Of a stretch of 64,000 nt of DNA, positions 17,753-26,977 are shown one piece after another. Position 1 is the stretch's first letter; each line of letters starts with the position of its first letter. The DNA comes from Streptomyces lydicus (GTDB lineage Bacteria; Actinomycetota; Actinomycetes; Streptomycetales; Streptomycetaceae), in NCBI RefSeq assembly GCF_001729485.1, contig NZ_CP017157.1, positions 4,278,001-4,342,000 on the forward strand. The letters are read 5' to 3'. The notes below the pieces were generated by a model, which had not been told where the DNA came from, searched no databases, and saw only the letters and a program-made list of their open reading frames with translations. A program made the translations under genes and the position numbers.

Positions 17753-18761
17753 ATGGCACCTACGGATCCCATCGCAGGCGGTCGCCCTGGCGGCCCGCCA
17801 CCTGAGGCGTTCGGCGACACCGTGGACCTGAACCTTCTGTTTGCCCAGGCACCCATGGGCTTGGCTGTCTACGACAGGGCGCTTCGGGTTCTGCGGGTCA
17901 ACGCGACACTCGAACGTCTGTGCGGGACCCAGGCTGATCAGGTGCTGGGCAAGTCGATCGGTGAATTCTTTCCCACGCATGACGCCGCCTGTTTGACCGA
18001 GCTCTTGGGCACGGTCCTGGAGACAGGCATTCCTGTGGTGACCACGGTACGTCTGACCGTGACAGGAGGTGAGCACGAGGAAGTCTGCTCCCTCTCCGCT
18101 TTCCGTCTGGCTGACTCGAGCGGCGGGACGGTAGGAGTAGCCACCGCCGTCTTCGACCTCGGTGCGCGGCCGACGCCGGGGAGCCGTGAGCGGCTGGCCC
18201 TGTTGGAAGAGGCCACCGCGCGGATCGGCTCGACTCTGGAAGTCGTCCGGACGGCGGAGGAACTGTCCCAGCGCTCCGTACGCCCAGTGCCTGGCCTCGG
18301 GCAAGCCGCTGCTGATCCCGGTGCTGGACCAGGCCGCGAGCCGGCTGGCCCAGGAGCCCGAGCGCGCCGCCAAGATCCTGGGTGCCGGCGCCCACTCGGT
18401 GATGACGGTGCCGCTGCGGGCGCGCGAGACCACGCTGGGCCTGGCGCATTTCTACCGCTGGCAGTTGCCACAGCCCTTTGAACCGGACGATCTGGCCTTG
18501 GTCCGCGACCTCGTCGCACGCGCTGCGGTCTGCATCGACAACGCCCGTCGCTACACCCGCGAGCACCACGCCGCGCTCACCCTGCAGCACTCCTTGCTGT
18601 TGCGGGACGCCGTACCGTCGCGTTGCTCTCTGGAGACCGCGCACCGCTATCTGCCCGCCTGCACCCATGCGGGCGTGGGCGGCGACTGGTTCGACATCCT
18701 CCAGCTCTCCGGTGCCCGCGTCGGCGTGATCGTCGGCGACATGACAGGCCGGGGAATGTAG
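17753..18761 (+). pseudogene. PAS-GAF-PP2C (SpoIIE/RsbU-type) phosphatase relic
   Basis: From ATG 17753 a PAS domain reads well (NLLFAQAPMGLAVYDRALRV and onward), followed by the usual linker RERLALLEEATARIGSTLE. Near 18275 the frame changes and part of the GAF domain is missing. The second frame continues with GAF residues (HSVMTVPLRARETTLGLAHF) and the start of the PP2C domain (HAGVGGDWFDILQLS, VGVIVGDMTGRGM), then stops at 18759-18761 before most of the phosphatase domain. Intact Streptomyces homologues are multi-domain regulators of anti-sigma-factor antagonists; this copy cannot be active. Confidence 0.8.
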
Positions 18762-18842
18762 CGCCGGTTCGAATGCGGTCGGGGGGGTACAAGAGGAAGG
18801 CCCTTCGTTGCGGCGGAGAGCCTTCGTCGTGCCCGGCGCCGG

Positions 18843-19487
18843 TCACTCGAAGCCGTACCGCCGCGTCGACTCCTCCTCCTGGGCCAGCCGGTGCAGCGCC
18901 TGCAGCAACGGCTCGTTGAGGATCGCCCCCAGGATCGCGAACTCGATCCGCTCCGCCTCCGACGGGTACGTCTCCATGTTGTCCAGGTCGAGGACGGCTG
19001 TGCGGTGCATCAACTCGGCGTACGGCGCGAGTTGTTCGGCCCCCCAGTCGTAGCCGAGCCGGCGGAACGCGGCCACCGCCACGACCAGTGAGCGGTACGA
19101 GGGGGAGACGGACGCGAGCTGCTTGGCGTTCTCCCAGCCGAGCCGGTCCAGGAGCGCGGTGACCTCCCGGTGCGCGGCCTGGACGTACTCGTCCTCCTCG
19201 TCCGGCTCCGGCACCTGCGGCAGCGCCCACATCGCCGCGCCGAGGCGGATCGAGCGACCCAGGGAGTCGTCGTCCACGTGCCCGAGCACCTCGCGCACCT
19301 TCGCCACCGGCACCCCGCCCACCTGGATCATCGCCCGCACCAGCCGCAGTCGGCGCAGATGCTCCTCGTCGTACTCGGCCGTCGTGGCGTTGATCTGGCG
19401 GCCCGACGGCAACAGGCCTTCACGCAGGTAGTACTTGATCGTCGCGGCGGACACACCGCTGCGTCTGCTCAGTTCGGCGAGCCGCAT
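18843..19487 (-). CDS. MerR-family transcriptional regulator
   Basis: 214 residues; start ATG 19487 preferred over the upstream alternative at 19523 because it gives the standard MerR N-terminus MRLAELSRRSGVSAATIKYY and has GAAGGGG upstream. The HTH and wing (about 1-70) are typical, including YLREGLLPSG. The C-terminal effector domain has no Cys metal site, so it is not a classical metal sensor. It diverges from the DUF4188 gene, with an inverted repeat at 19516-19541 in between, its likely operator. Confidence 0.9.
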   Translation of the reverse strand: MRLAELSRRSGVSAATIKYYLREGLLPSGRQINATTAEYDEEHLRRLRLVRAMIQVGGVPVAKVREVLGHVDDDSLGRSIRLGAAMWALPQVPEPDEEDEYVQAAHREVTALLDRLGWENAKQLASVSPSYRSLVVAVAAFRRLGYDWGAEQLAPYAELMHRTAVLDLDNMETYPSEAERIEFAILGAILNEPLLQALHRLAQEEESTRRYGFE

Positions 19488-19513
19488 GTCTTGCGCCCCT
19501 TCTCGGAGAACGG

Positions 19514-19543
19514 CACTATCCAATCATCGCTAGTCGGATAGCA
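19514..19543. promoter_or_regulatory. Inverted repeat, probable MerR operator
   Basis: CTATCC (19516-19521) and GGATAG (19536-19541) are perfect inverted arms with 14 bp between, in the short gap shared by the divergent merR and DUF4188 genes. Confidence 0.65.
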
Positions 19544-19570
19544 CCGCTCACCAACGAGGGGGAATGGGTC

Positions 19571-20080
19571 ATGATGTCCCGTACGACCGCCGACGCGAAG
19601 GGCGACGTCGTCGTCCTGCTGATCGGCATGCGCATCAACCGGTTCTGGGCCGTCCATCTGTGGTTGCCGGTGATGCTCGGAATGTTCCGCATGCTGCGGG
19701 AGCTGGAGAACGACCCCGCGCGCGGCCTACGCAGCCGGGTGCTGCTGACTGCTTCGCCACGCACGTACTACGTCGTGCAGTACTGGGAGTCCAAGGAGAA
19801 GCTGTACGCCTACGCGACCGCGTCCGACGCCTTCCATCACGCGGCCTGGGCGCGCCTCAACCGCAAGGAGCGGGCCGGGAAGCTGCGCGGGCAGGTCGGC
19901 ATCTGGCACGAGTCGTACATCGTGCCCGAGGGGTCGTACGAGGCGATCTATGGCGATATGCCCGCGTTCGGGCTGGCCGCAGCGCACGGGCAGATCCCGC
20001 TGGAGAAGCGGGGCCGGTACGCGAAGGACCGGTTCGCCTACCGGTCGCAGCAGGCGCCGGTGGCCGAGAAGACCGCCTGA
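19571..20080 (+). CDS. DUF4188-family protein
   Basis: 169 residues, ATG 19571 (a second in-frame ATG follows at 19574), with GAGGGGG upstream. Contains DUF4188 features: INRFWAVHLWLPVMLGMFRM, then YYVVQYWESKEKLYAYA and WHESYIVPEGSYEAIYGDMP. Members have a ferredoxin-like, heme/aldoxime-dehydratase-like fold and are often paired with a transcription factor; the reaction is not established. Probably controlled by the divergent MerR protein. A strong terminator follows. Confidence 0.85.
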   Translation: MMSRTTADAKGDVVVLLIGMRINRFWAVHLWLPVMLGMFRMLRELENDPARGLRSRVLLTASPRTYYVVQYWESKEKLYAYATASDAFHHAAWARLNRKERAGKLRGQVGIWHESYIVPEGSYEAIYGDMPAFGLAAAHGQIPLEKRGRYAKDRFAYRSQQAPVAEKTA

Positions 20081-20099
20081 CCAGGGGGATCGGGGGATC

Positions 20100-20137
20100 G
20101 AGGAGGGCCTGCCGCGGCGTTGAGGCAGGCCCTCCTC
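20100..20137 (+). terminator. Strong hairpin terminator after DUF4188
   Basis: Perfect 14-bp stem GAGGAGGGCCTGCC with its complement, loop of 10 nt, starting 19 nt after the stop codon. Confidence 0.8.
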
Positions 20138-20248
20138 GGCGTTCCCGGAAGGCTCCCGCTCAGCCCGTGCGGCGCAGGACCTCCGACAGACGGCCGGCGG
20201 CGTCGATGAATGTTCTACCGACACGATGATCACGACTCCGCACAGGCC

Positions 20249-20512
20249 CTAGTTGTTCTGTCCGGGGAGGTTGTGGACGGTGAGGCAGGTCTCGGCTGCG
20301 GGATCTTGAACGGGTGAAGGCCTTCCGGGGTCGGTGTGGATTGCGACGTCTACACCGACCGAAAGGCCCTCGTGCCCCACCGTAATGCACCCTGACCGAG
20401 ACTGGCCGCCTGCGTCTGGCCCGCTCTGGGGCAGCACCGCCGGGGCCGGGACGGCACACACCTTCAATGTCGTCTCGCGTACCGTCCCTGCCGTCATGAT
20501 GCGGTTGCTCAT
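20249..20512 (-). CDS. Small unrecognised protein with strong RBS
   Basis: 87 codons from ATG 20512. An excellent Shine-Dalgarno GGAGGGAG lies 6 nt upstream and third positions are mostly G/C, both arguing for real translation. The product has no signal peptide or membrane segment. It has three Cys, an Ala/Pro-rich N-terminal third (KVCAVPAPAVLPQ) and a distinct tail (ETCLTVHNLPGQNN). I do not recognise the family. The size and tail would suit a peptide precursor, but no maturation enzymes lie beside it. Confidence 0.4.
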   Translation of the reverse strand: MSNRIMTAGTVRETTLKVCAVPAPAVLPQSGPDAGGQSRSGCITVGHEGLSVGVDVAIHTDPGRPSPVQDPAAETCLTVHNLPGQNN

Positions 20513-20778
20513 GGCAGGCTCCCTCCGGTTGCTGAGCCCCCGTCGTCAGGCCCCTACCCGACACCTCCATGAGCGCACCCCGCTGGGGTGCGGCTGGCGT
20601 TCCCTCGATGAGGGTTGTTCGGCCCACCTTCCTGGACCGCCACCCACAGGGCGGAGAGCGGCGGCCGGGGGTGCTGATCGACGGCCAGCCCCGCTCGGGA
20701 CGCCCTGCGGGCAAGGTGCGGGCGAGATCGGTATGGGGGCGGGCTTCCCTATGGAGAGGCCCTGGCTAATCCACCGAG

Positions 20779-21190
20779 CGCGAGGTGCACATCGGCGACC
20801 GGCCGCTGGAGCAATGGCGGGCGGCTCGGCTACGGGCGGCGCGAGACGGTGGTGTGCTTCTCCTGTTGGCGCGGCATCAACGCGCCGGTGGGTACGAAGG
20901 TGCCGTTGCCGGCCCGCGGCCGGATCGGCGGCCCTGTCCGGCCGCACTTCGCCCACCCGGCCGGAACCGCGCCGCCCGGTGGGCACATCCGCGAAACCGT
21001 CCGGCACGTCAACGTCACGTACCGCCTGGCCCGCTGGGCGCCCGCCCTGTCCAACGTCGCCCGGGGGTCGGCCTCGTCGGTGCTGTTTCTGCGGCTGGTG
21101 AGCCATCTGGGGCCGGTGTGTGCGCGGCGGAGTCAGCGCGCGAAGTACTTCGGAATGCCCCTGATGCCCGCGGCTGAGGGCCTTCGCTGA
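20779..21190 (+). pseudogene. Competence CoiA-like protein remnant
   Basis: One frame gives EREVHIGDRPLEQWRAARLR; a shift near 20850 leads into ETVVCFSCWRGINAPVG, then RPHFAHPAG and GGHIRETVRHVNVTYRLARW. The CxxC pair, HFAH motif and conserved spacing resemble the N-terminal region of actinobacterial proteins annotated as CoiA-like. The nuclease half is absent, so this is a frameshifted, truncated copy. Confidence 0.5.
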
Positions 21191-21210
21191 AGGCCCCTTG
21201 CCGCACCGGC

Positions 21211-21744
21211 TCAGCAGCCTCTGCCGAGGGGGGTGAACGTCATCCGGTTGTGGGAGTCGGTGCCCAGGGCCCGGGTGTAGACGGTGCGGGGTACCCGGAA
21301 CCAGCGGGCGTCCTCGCTCTTCACGCCGTTGACGTCGTCGAGGCGTACGCACCACTTCTCGCGGCGGACGAGGCGCCAGTAACTCTCGTTGCCCTTCCGC
21401 ACCTTGTGACAGTTGCGGTAGTGCTCGGTGGTGTACCAGGTGTGCTTGGTGCGGCCGCTGCGCTTGGTGTGGCGGACGCGCTTGGTGCCGGTGGTGCACT
21501 TCTTGACGAGGTGGGGCCGGGTCGCCCGGACGGTCTTAGGGGAGAAGTGGCGGACGCCCTCCCGCAGGCCGGTGACGCTGGCGGAGTGGCCGGGGGCAGC
21601 CGGGGCGGTCTGGCCGTGGGCCGCGCCATGGCCCTTGGGTCCGGCCGGGTCGTCGTGGCCTGCGGCGGTGCCTCCGCAGGCGGAGAGCCCGGCCGCGAGT
21701 ATCGCCGTCAGAGCAGCCCGGATCAGTCGTTGTGGCGTTGTCAT
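21211..21744 (-). CDS. Putative lipoprotein, basic and cysteine-containing
   Basis: 177 residues from ATG 21744 (AGGAA just upstream; the longer in-frame start at 21786 lacks support). Signal sequence RLIRAALTAILAAGL with lipobox LSAC. The mature part is His/Gly/Ala-rich, then strongly basic (KKCTTGTKRVRHTKRSGRTK) with evenly placed Cys and aromatic residues ending in LGRGC. No recognised domain. Likely a cell-surface protein of unknown role. Confidence 0.7.
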   Translation of the reverse strand: MTTPQRLIRAALTAILAAGLSACGGTAAGHDDPAGPKGHGAAHGQTAPAAPGHSASVTGLREGVRHFSPKTVRATRPHLVKKCTTGTKRVRHTKRSGRTKHTWYTTEHYRNCHKVRKGNESYWRLVRREKWCVRLDDVNGVKSEDARWFRVPRTVYTRALGTDSHNRMTFTPLGRGC

Positions 21745-21751
21745 GTGTTCC

Positions 21752-21990
21752 TCATGAGGCTGGGGACCTGCGGTTTCGTTGATCATGGAACCAGATGACC
21801 GGCACCACGAGCGCCGCCGTCAGACCGGACAGGGTCATGACGGGCGAGGGGGACGTCCGGTCCACGACGAGGCCGCCGGCCAGGGCGCCCAGGGAGAAGG
21901 TCGCCTGGAAGGAGGCGGTGAAGAGCACCGAGGCGGCCTCCGGGGTGTGGGGCGCGGCGTGGGCGAACCAGGTCCACCCCGGCCGTCGGC
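21752..21990 (-). pseudogene. C-terminal fragment of an MFS transporter
   Basis: The minus strand encodes VLFTASFQATFSLGALAGGLVVD and the following helix of an AraJ-like MFS protein, ending with a short charged tail. Everything upstream of about 21990 is unrelated sequence, so only the last two or three membrane helices remain. Confidence 0.65.
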
Positions 21991-22190
21991 AGCGCTGCGA
22001 CCGGCGCGGCCAGGGCAGGCCGCACAGTGGACTACTCCACGAAGCGCTGACCGGCTCGGGCGGAGACCTCCTGCCAGCAGCTCCGGCTCGCCCTCGCGGG
22101 CCTGGCAGCGAGCGGAACCGTCGCTCCTCGGACCCGGCGACGATCGAGAGCCGACCAGCAGTCCGGACACACACGAGGGAGGTGACAGCT

Positions 22191-22661
22191 ATGAGACTGA
22201 CGATCGTCGTCCCCTGCTACAACGAGGAAGCCGTCGTCGAGCTGTTCGACCACAGGGTCCGGGACAGTCTGGGCCGGCTCGACGGTGTCGAATACGAACT
22301 GTGCTATGTGGATGACGGAAGCAGCGACAGCACGCTGGACCGGCTGCGTGCCTTGCGGCTGCGACACAGCCGGAACACCCGGTACCTGTCCTTCAGCCGC
22401 AACTTCGGCAAGGAGGCAGCCATGCTGGCCGGTCTGCGAGAAGCCACCGGTGACGCCGTGGTCTTCATGGACGCCGACCTCCAGCACCCGCCGGAGCTCA
22501 TCGCCCGGATGCTCGACCTCCACGCCCTGGGGCATGACCAGGTTGTCGCCCGGCGATCCCGCGACAGGGACGGGGTGGCGCGCTCCACGTTCAGCCGGTT
22601 CTACTACCGTCTGGTCAACAGGCTGGTGGATGTCGAACTCGCCCGACAGGGCGCCTACTGA
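22191..22661 (+). pseudogene. Truncated family-2 glycosyltransferase (GtrB/DPM1-like)
   Basis: Begins normally: RBS GGGAGG, ATG 22191, LTIVVPCYNEEAVVE, the DDGSSDST nucleotide-binding motif, FSRNFGKEAAMLAGL and the DADLQHPPELI metal-binding DxD region. It stops after 156 residues, just where family members continue with the acceptor region and C-terminal membrane helices (usual length about 310). The break abuts the dispersed repeat at 22722. A partial glycosyltransferase fold could be made but is probably inactive. Confidence 0.8.
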
Positions 22662-22721
22662 TCAACCACCAGCCGACCCGCCATGCCAGCGCGCCCCGAC
22701 CTCAATCGCTCCCAAGGTCGT

Positions 22722-23096
22722 AAGGGCTGGCCTCGGCGCTCACACCCGCCGGCCGACGCGCAACACCCCGGGCGCCGTCACGGGCTCCCATGTGGAACGG
22801 ACGTCGCCGCCTGTGGTGCGCGCCCCACAGGGTGCGGGAAGGGCCGACGGCCTCGCACCCTGACCGGTGCGCCTGCCGCGCGGGAGCATCGTCGGTCGGG
22901 CAAGTGCGCGTCGGCCAGGATGACCGCTCACGCGGCTCCAGTGAACCTGCCTCCTCAAGCCGGTTACCCGGCTTGCCTGCGTTCCGGACACCCCGGGCGC
23001 CACGCCGCACAGCGGATACCCGAATGCTTACCCCCACCCGGATACCCGCAGGTGAACAGGATTTATGCCTGCGCGTCGGGCGCGGCCATCACAGCG
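22722..23096 (+). repeat. Dispersed repeat, copy 1 (inverted copy at 57240-57620)
   Basis: About 375 bp that match the reverse complement of 57240-57620 nearly throughout, with scattered substitutions and a few short indels. Indels change frame between the copies, so it is not conserved as a protein. It contains a small hairpin (AAGCCGG TTAC CCGGCTT, around 22957-22974). Identity ends sharply near 23096. Confidence 0.8.
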
Positions 23097-23558
23097 CTCA
23101 TCGGTCACCCCGCCGTGCTCTGCACACCGCACCACCATGACTGACTGGACACGGTCGGCCATGACGCATGGCCGACGCTGGTACATCGGCCATCGGCCAT
23201 GTAGCGGACCGGCCAGGGCTGATGCGACACGCACTCGGCCGTTGACCGTGCGCTCCTCATCGGCCATCGGCTGTGACGACCGTGATCACCGCTTCTTCGC
23301 TGACCCACAACCGAAGGGGCGGCGCCGGCGCAGGCCGCTAGTCCGAAGACCGTGCACAGCGGTCCCGGATGCCGGTGTCGGCCGCAGCCCATATCTCGCC
23401 GTAGTCCGCGATTGAGTTGTCGCTGTACTGCTGAGGTAACGGTCGAGTCCGCCTTGCTGCCGGTGGGCGGATGGTGGTGGGATCACCGGTACGGTCTCGC
23501 GAAGGCGGGGCCAGCGCGGCGAGTGTGGATTGACAGGTGGCCGAGCGGGGGGGCGTGG
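23097..23558. other. Non-coding stretch with repeated CGGCCAT motifs
   Basis: No gene recognised. It contains a palindrome CGGCCATG-ACG-CATGGCCG (23156-23174) and further CGGCCAT copies near 23187, 23194 and 23260. The last 50 bp are the leader of the kinase gene. Confidence 0.4.
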
Positions 23559-25682
23559 GTGGCTTTGCGAATTCTGGGCGGCCGTTACGAGTTGATTGCG
23601 TTCGTGGGCCGGGGCGGTATGGGGGAGGTCTGGGAAGGCCGCGATCGTCTGATCGAGCGCCGCGTCGCGGTCAAGTTACTGCCGCACGAACGGCGCGACA
23701 CCTCCGGCGCCCAGTTGCTCTTCCGCGAGGCCCGAACCGCCGGCAGGCTGAACCACAGGGGCGTGGTGACGGTCTTCGACCTGGGCCAGGACCCCGACGA
23801 CGGCACCCTCTACCTGGTGATGGAGTTCGTCACCGGGCGGGACCTGGACACGGTGCTCCGCGAGGACGGCCCACCCCAGGTGCCCACTGCTGTGCACTGG
23901 GCGGCTCAGACTGCCGAAGCCTTGCAGGCCGCCCATGCAGCCGGGGTTGTACACCGGGACCTGAAACCGGCGAACCTCATGCTCACCCCGGACAACCAGA
24001 TCAAGATCCTCGACTTCGGCATCGCCCGTTACATGGCGTCGACACGCAAGTCGAGCAAGGTGATCGGCACGCTTGCCTACATGCCGCCCGAGCGTTTCGG
24101 CGATCTCCCCGCAGATGCCCGCTCCGACCTGTACTCCCTGGGCTGCGTGCTCCACGAACTCCTCACCGGAAGCACCCCCTTCCAGACCACCGAACCAGTC
24201 GCGATGATGGCCGCCCACCTGAATACGGCCCCGGAGCCACCAGGCCAGGCTCGCCGCAGTGTCCCTGCCGCCCTGGACGACCTGGTCATGGCCCTCCTCG
24301 CCAAGGACCCCGACGACCGGCCCGCAACAGCGGCCGAGGTCTGCGAGCGCCTCCGCGAACTATCTGCCGCACCCCCAGCACTCGGCACCGAAAACCACCT
24401 GTCCGGCGCGGACATGGAAACCGTCACTGCCCCCCTCACCGCTGCCGGCCCCGGCGCAGCCCGAACGCCGGTGCGTGTACCGGGAACGGCCGCAAGTACG
24501 TCGACCCCGGCGGGGCGCATCAGCCGCCGCGCAGCGCTGCAGCTCGGCATCGGCGCCGCCGCCAGTGCCGGCATCGCCGCCGCAGCCTTCACTCTGTTCG
24601 ACCACAACCCCCCCGACGGCCACAACCCTCCCGTGGACCACAACACCCCTGACGACCACAACACCCCCGACCCGCGGCGCCGGTGGCGATACACCACCGG
24701 CAATGCGGTCATGTCGTCGCCGACGGTGGCCGACGGGGTGGTGTACGTCGGCAGCACCGACGGGAGCGTGTATGCCCTGGATGCCGCTACTGGGAAGAGG
24801 AGGTGGGCCTACGCGACCAGCGGTCAGGTCGAGGGGGTGCCGACGGTGGCCGACGGGGTGGTGTACGTCGGCAGCACCGACGGGAGCGTGTATGCCCTGG
24901 ATGCCGCCACTGGGAAGAGGAGGTGGGCTTACGCAACCGGCGACAAGCTCGAAGGGATGCCGACCGTAGCCCATGGGCGGGTGTACATCGGCGGCAGCGG
25001 TAAGGTGTTCGCCCTGGACGCGGCCACCGGGAACGAGAGGTGGGTCGTCTCCTGCGATTCTGGCCTCGAGTTGCCGGCGGTGGCCGACGGGGTGGTGTAT
25101 ATCGCTGGCTACAAGTCCGTGACCGCCCTGGACGGGGCCACCGGGGACGAGAAATGGGCACGCCGCGCAAGCGACTCGGGCCTCGACACAAACGCCGAAT
25201 GGGACCTCGAACCAGAGGATTGGCGTTTCACGTCGCCGACGGTGGCCGACGGGGTGGTGTATATCGGCAGCAGCAAAAGGGTGTACGCCTTGGACGCAGC
25301 CAGCGGGAACAGGAAATGGGCCTACGCCACCGGCAACAAGGTCGGGTCGTCACCGACAGTCGCCGACAAGGTCGTGTACGTCGGCTGCAGCAGCAAGAGG
25401 GTGTACGCCTTGGACGCGGTCACCGGGAACAAGAAATGGGCCTTCGAGACCGGCGACCAGGTCGAAGGGGCGCCGGCGGTGGCAGACGGAATGGTATATA
25501 TCGGCAGCTTTGACCACGACGTGTACGCCCTGGACGCGGTCACAGGGAACAAGAAATGGGCCTACCGCACCGGCGACAAGGTCGAATCGTCGCTGGCCGT
25601 GGTCGACGGAGTCGTGTACGTCAGCAGTCGGGATCACCATGTGTACGCTCTGGAGGCCACTATCGAGGGCAGCCCGGCATAG
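23559..25682 (+). CDS. Ser/Thr protein kinase with extracellular PQQ-type beta-propeller
   Basis: 707 residues from GTG 23559, chosen because the kinase fold starts immediately (LGGRYELIAFVGRGGMGEVW). Kinase motifs: glycine loop, VAVKLL Lys, HRDLKPAN (about 132) and DFG (about 152). A Pro/Ala linker leads to a hydrophobic segment (about 325-345), then an Asn/Pro/Asp linker of repeated HN[TP]PD units, then eight PQQ-like blades with YALDAATGKRRW-type signatures up to the end. Topology is a cytoplasmic kinase, one membrane pass and an outside propeller, as in PknD-like receptors. The propeller probably senses a ligand. The gene ends exactly at a junction with unrelated relic sequence. Confidence 0.9.
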   Translation: MALRILGGRYELIAFVGRGGMGEVWEGRDRLIERRVAVKLLPHERRDTSGAQLLFREARTAGRLNHRGVVTVFDLGQDPDDGTLYLVMEFVTGRDLDTVLREDGPPQVPTAVHWAAQTAEALQAAHAAGVVHRDLKPANLMLTPDNQIKILDFGIARYMASTRKSSKVIGTLAYMPPERFGDLPADARSDLYSLGCVLHELLTGSTPFQTTEPVAMMAAHLNTAPEPPGQARRSVPAALDDLVMALLAKDPDDRPATAAEVCERLRELSAAPPALGTENHLSGADMETVTAPLTAAGPGAARTPVRVPGTAASTSTPAGRISRRAALQLGIGAAASAGIAAAAFTLFDHNPPDGHNPPVDHNTPDDHNTPDPRRRWRYTTGNAVMSSPTVADGVVYVGSTDGSVYALDAATGKRRWAYATSGQVEGVPTVADGVVYVGSTDGSVYALDAATGKRRWAYATGDKLEGMPTVAHGRVYIGGSGKVFALDAATGNERWVVSCDSGLELPAVADGVVYIAGYKSVTALDGATGDEKWARRASDSGLDTNAEWDLEPEDWRFTSPTVADGVVYIGSSKRVYALDAASGNRKWAYATGNKVGSSPTVADKVVYVGCSSKRVYALDAVTGNKKWAFETGDQVEGAPAVADGMVYIGSFDHDVYALDAVTGNKKWAYRTGDKVESSLAVVDGVVYVSSRDHHVYALEATIEGSPA
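24707..25661 (+). repeat. Tandem blade repeats inside the kinase propeller
   Basis: About 120-bp units encode the PQQ-like blades. The first two (about 24716-24835 and 24836-24955) are almost identical in DNA, so they duplicated recently or are kept alike by gene conversion. Later units are more diverged. Confidence 0.8.
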
Positions 25683-25951
25683 CCGAGGCCCGGCGGGCGT
25701 ACGCGACCGAGCAGAACCGCCGCTGGTACAAGCAAACCCGACCGGCGCGGACGCTATCGCCGCCGCGAGGCTGCCGACGCCGCCCGGGAGCGCACCGCGC
25801 AGCACCTGCTGGCGACGCGCCTGGAGCAGCTGCGCGAGCCGGCGGCCGTCCGCACCGAGACGACCGCGGCCGCGCCGTGGACGGACCGGCTGCCCGAACT
25901 CGCCACGCGCCCGCTGGACGGCGAAACGGCGGCCGGGGCGGTGATCGCATG
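25681..25951 (+). pseudogene. Integrative-element-type hypothetical gene, frameshifted
   Basis: Reads IAEARRAYATEQNRRWYKQT, then after a one-base shift near 25752 continues REAADAARERTAQHLLATRL to a stop that overlaps the next start (ATGA at 25949). Charged, helical and GC-biased, so it was once coding. Its 5' end has been replaced by the kinase gene's 3' end. Confidence 0.45.
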
Positions 25952-26080
25952 ACCGCCGAGCTGAGCGGGGGCGACCTCGCGCGCCAGGACCTGGTCGCCG
26001 CCCGGGCGGTGGCGAAGAAGAATTGGCGGGGCGGCGGCCCGAGCCGGCCGCGGACGGCACGATCCCCCTGGCCTGGCTGA
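25949..26080 (+). pseudogene. DciA-like (DUF721) N-terminal fragment
   Basis: Starts ELSGGDLARQDLVAARAVAKKN, which matches the N-terminus of DciA-like proteins found on Streptomyces chromosomes and integrative elements. The conserved C-terminal KH-like domain is missing and the frame degrades after about 25 residues. Confidence 0.5.
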
Positions 26081-26201
26081 TCGCCCAGCGGCCCGAAAGC
26101 GAGGACGAGCCGGAGAGAAGGCCGACGCGAGGGTGGTCAGTGAGCAAGGGGCAGGCTGACCATGACTGCACAAGGAACGAGCGACGGGGGAGGAGCGCCG
26201 T

Positions 26202-26632
26202 ATGGCGACGGCGGCATTCCGGTTTCCGGCACTGCACGCACAGGATCCGGCGGACTTAGGGGACTTCCGGCTGGTGGCGCGGCTGGGAGAGGGCGGCATG
26301 GGGCAGGTGTTCCTCGCCCTGTCCCCGGGCGGGCAGCCAGCCGCGGTGAAGATGATCCGCCCCGAGTTCGCCCGGGACCCCGAGTTCGGGCAGCGCTTCG
26401 AGCGCGAGGTGCGGGCCGCCCAGCGTGTGCGCGGCGCCCATCTGGCGCCGCTGCTCGACGCCGCCCCCTGCGGTGAACAGCCCTGGCTGGCCACGGCGTT
26501 CGTGGCCGGCCCGACGCTGCGGGACCTGGTGACATCACAGGGTCCGCTGCCCGCTTCACAGGTGTTGCTCCTGGCCTGGGGCATCGCGCACGCCCTCACC
26601 GACATCCACACCGCCCGTGTCGTGCACCGCGC
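26202..26632 (+). pseudogene. Ser/Thr kinase N-terminal fragment (broken at HRD)
   Basis: RBS GGGGGAGGAG precedes ATG 26202. The protein begins as a normal actinobacterial kinase (FRLVARLGEGGMGQVFLA, AAVKMIRPEF) but breaks after IHTARVVHRALD, exactly where HRDLKP should follow. Without the catalytic loop it cannot phosphorylate. The frame then runs on through unrelated sequence to 26885. Confidence 0.8.
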
Positions 26633-26814
26633 CCTGGATCGCACCAATCCCCGGCACCCGGCGCACCGAACGCGTGGCAGAGAACGCGGCAGCTACGAGG
26701 GTGGCGCTGTCCGCCGACGACATCGCCGCCCTGAACATCCTCACCAGCACCGGCGTTCACGGCGCCCGTTACAGCCGGCAGCAGATGGCCCTGGTCGACA
26801 CCGCGACCTCCTGA
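26630..26814 (+). pseudogene. Aldo/keto reductase C-terminal fragment
   Basis: In another frame, APIPGTRRTERVAENAAATR, then LSADDIAALN and GARYSRQQMALVD form the classic C-terminal end of an aldo/keto reductase. It is fused to the kinase fragment in the middle of the HRD region, evidence of illegitimate recombination. Confidence 0.75.
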
Positions 26815-26977
26815 CCTGCCCCGACCGCACTGCGTTGTCAGTCGGCGGTGGCGTGCCACCGTGCCCCGTGCCAGCTGAGGGGTAACGGGTCCCTACGTCT
26901 CTGCAGGTCCCGCACCGCCCGGCACGATGACGCCGCTCTGCCGGAGCTTCGAGCCGGACGAGCCCATATCTCGCTGC

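Noticed and set aside
18762..18800. GGTTCGAATGC, like the T-loop of a tRNA, after the PP2C relic
   Set aside because: No acceptor stem, anticodon arm or D arm could be assembled around it.
24716..25661. CRISPR-like regular repeats
   Set aside because: Units are about 120 bp, coding, in frame and give PQQ blades; no short direct repeats with unique spacers and no cas genes anywhere in the window.
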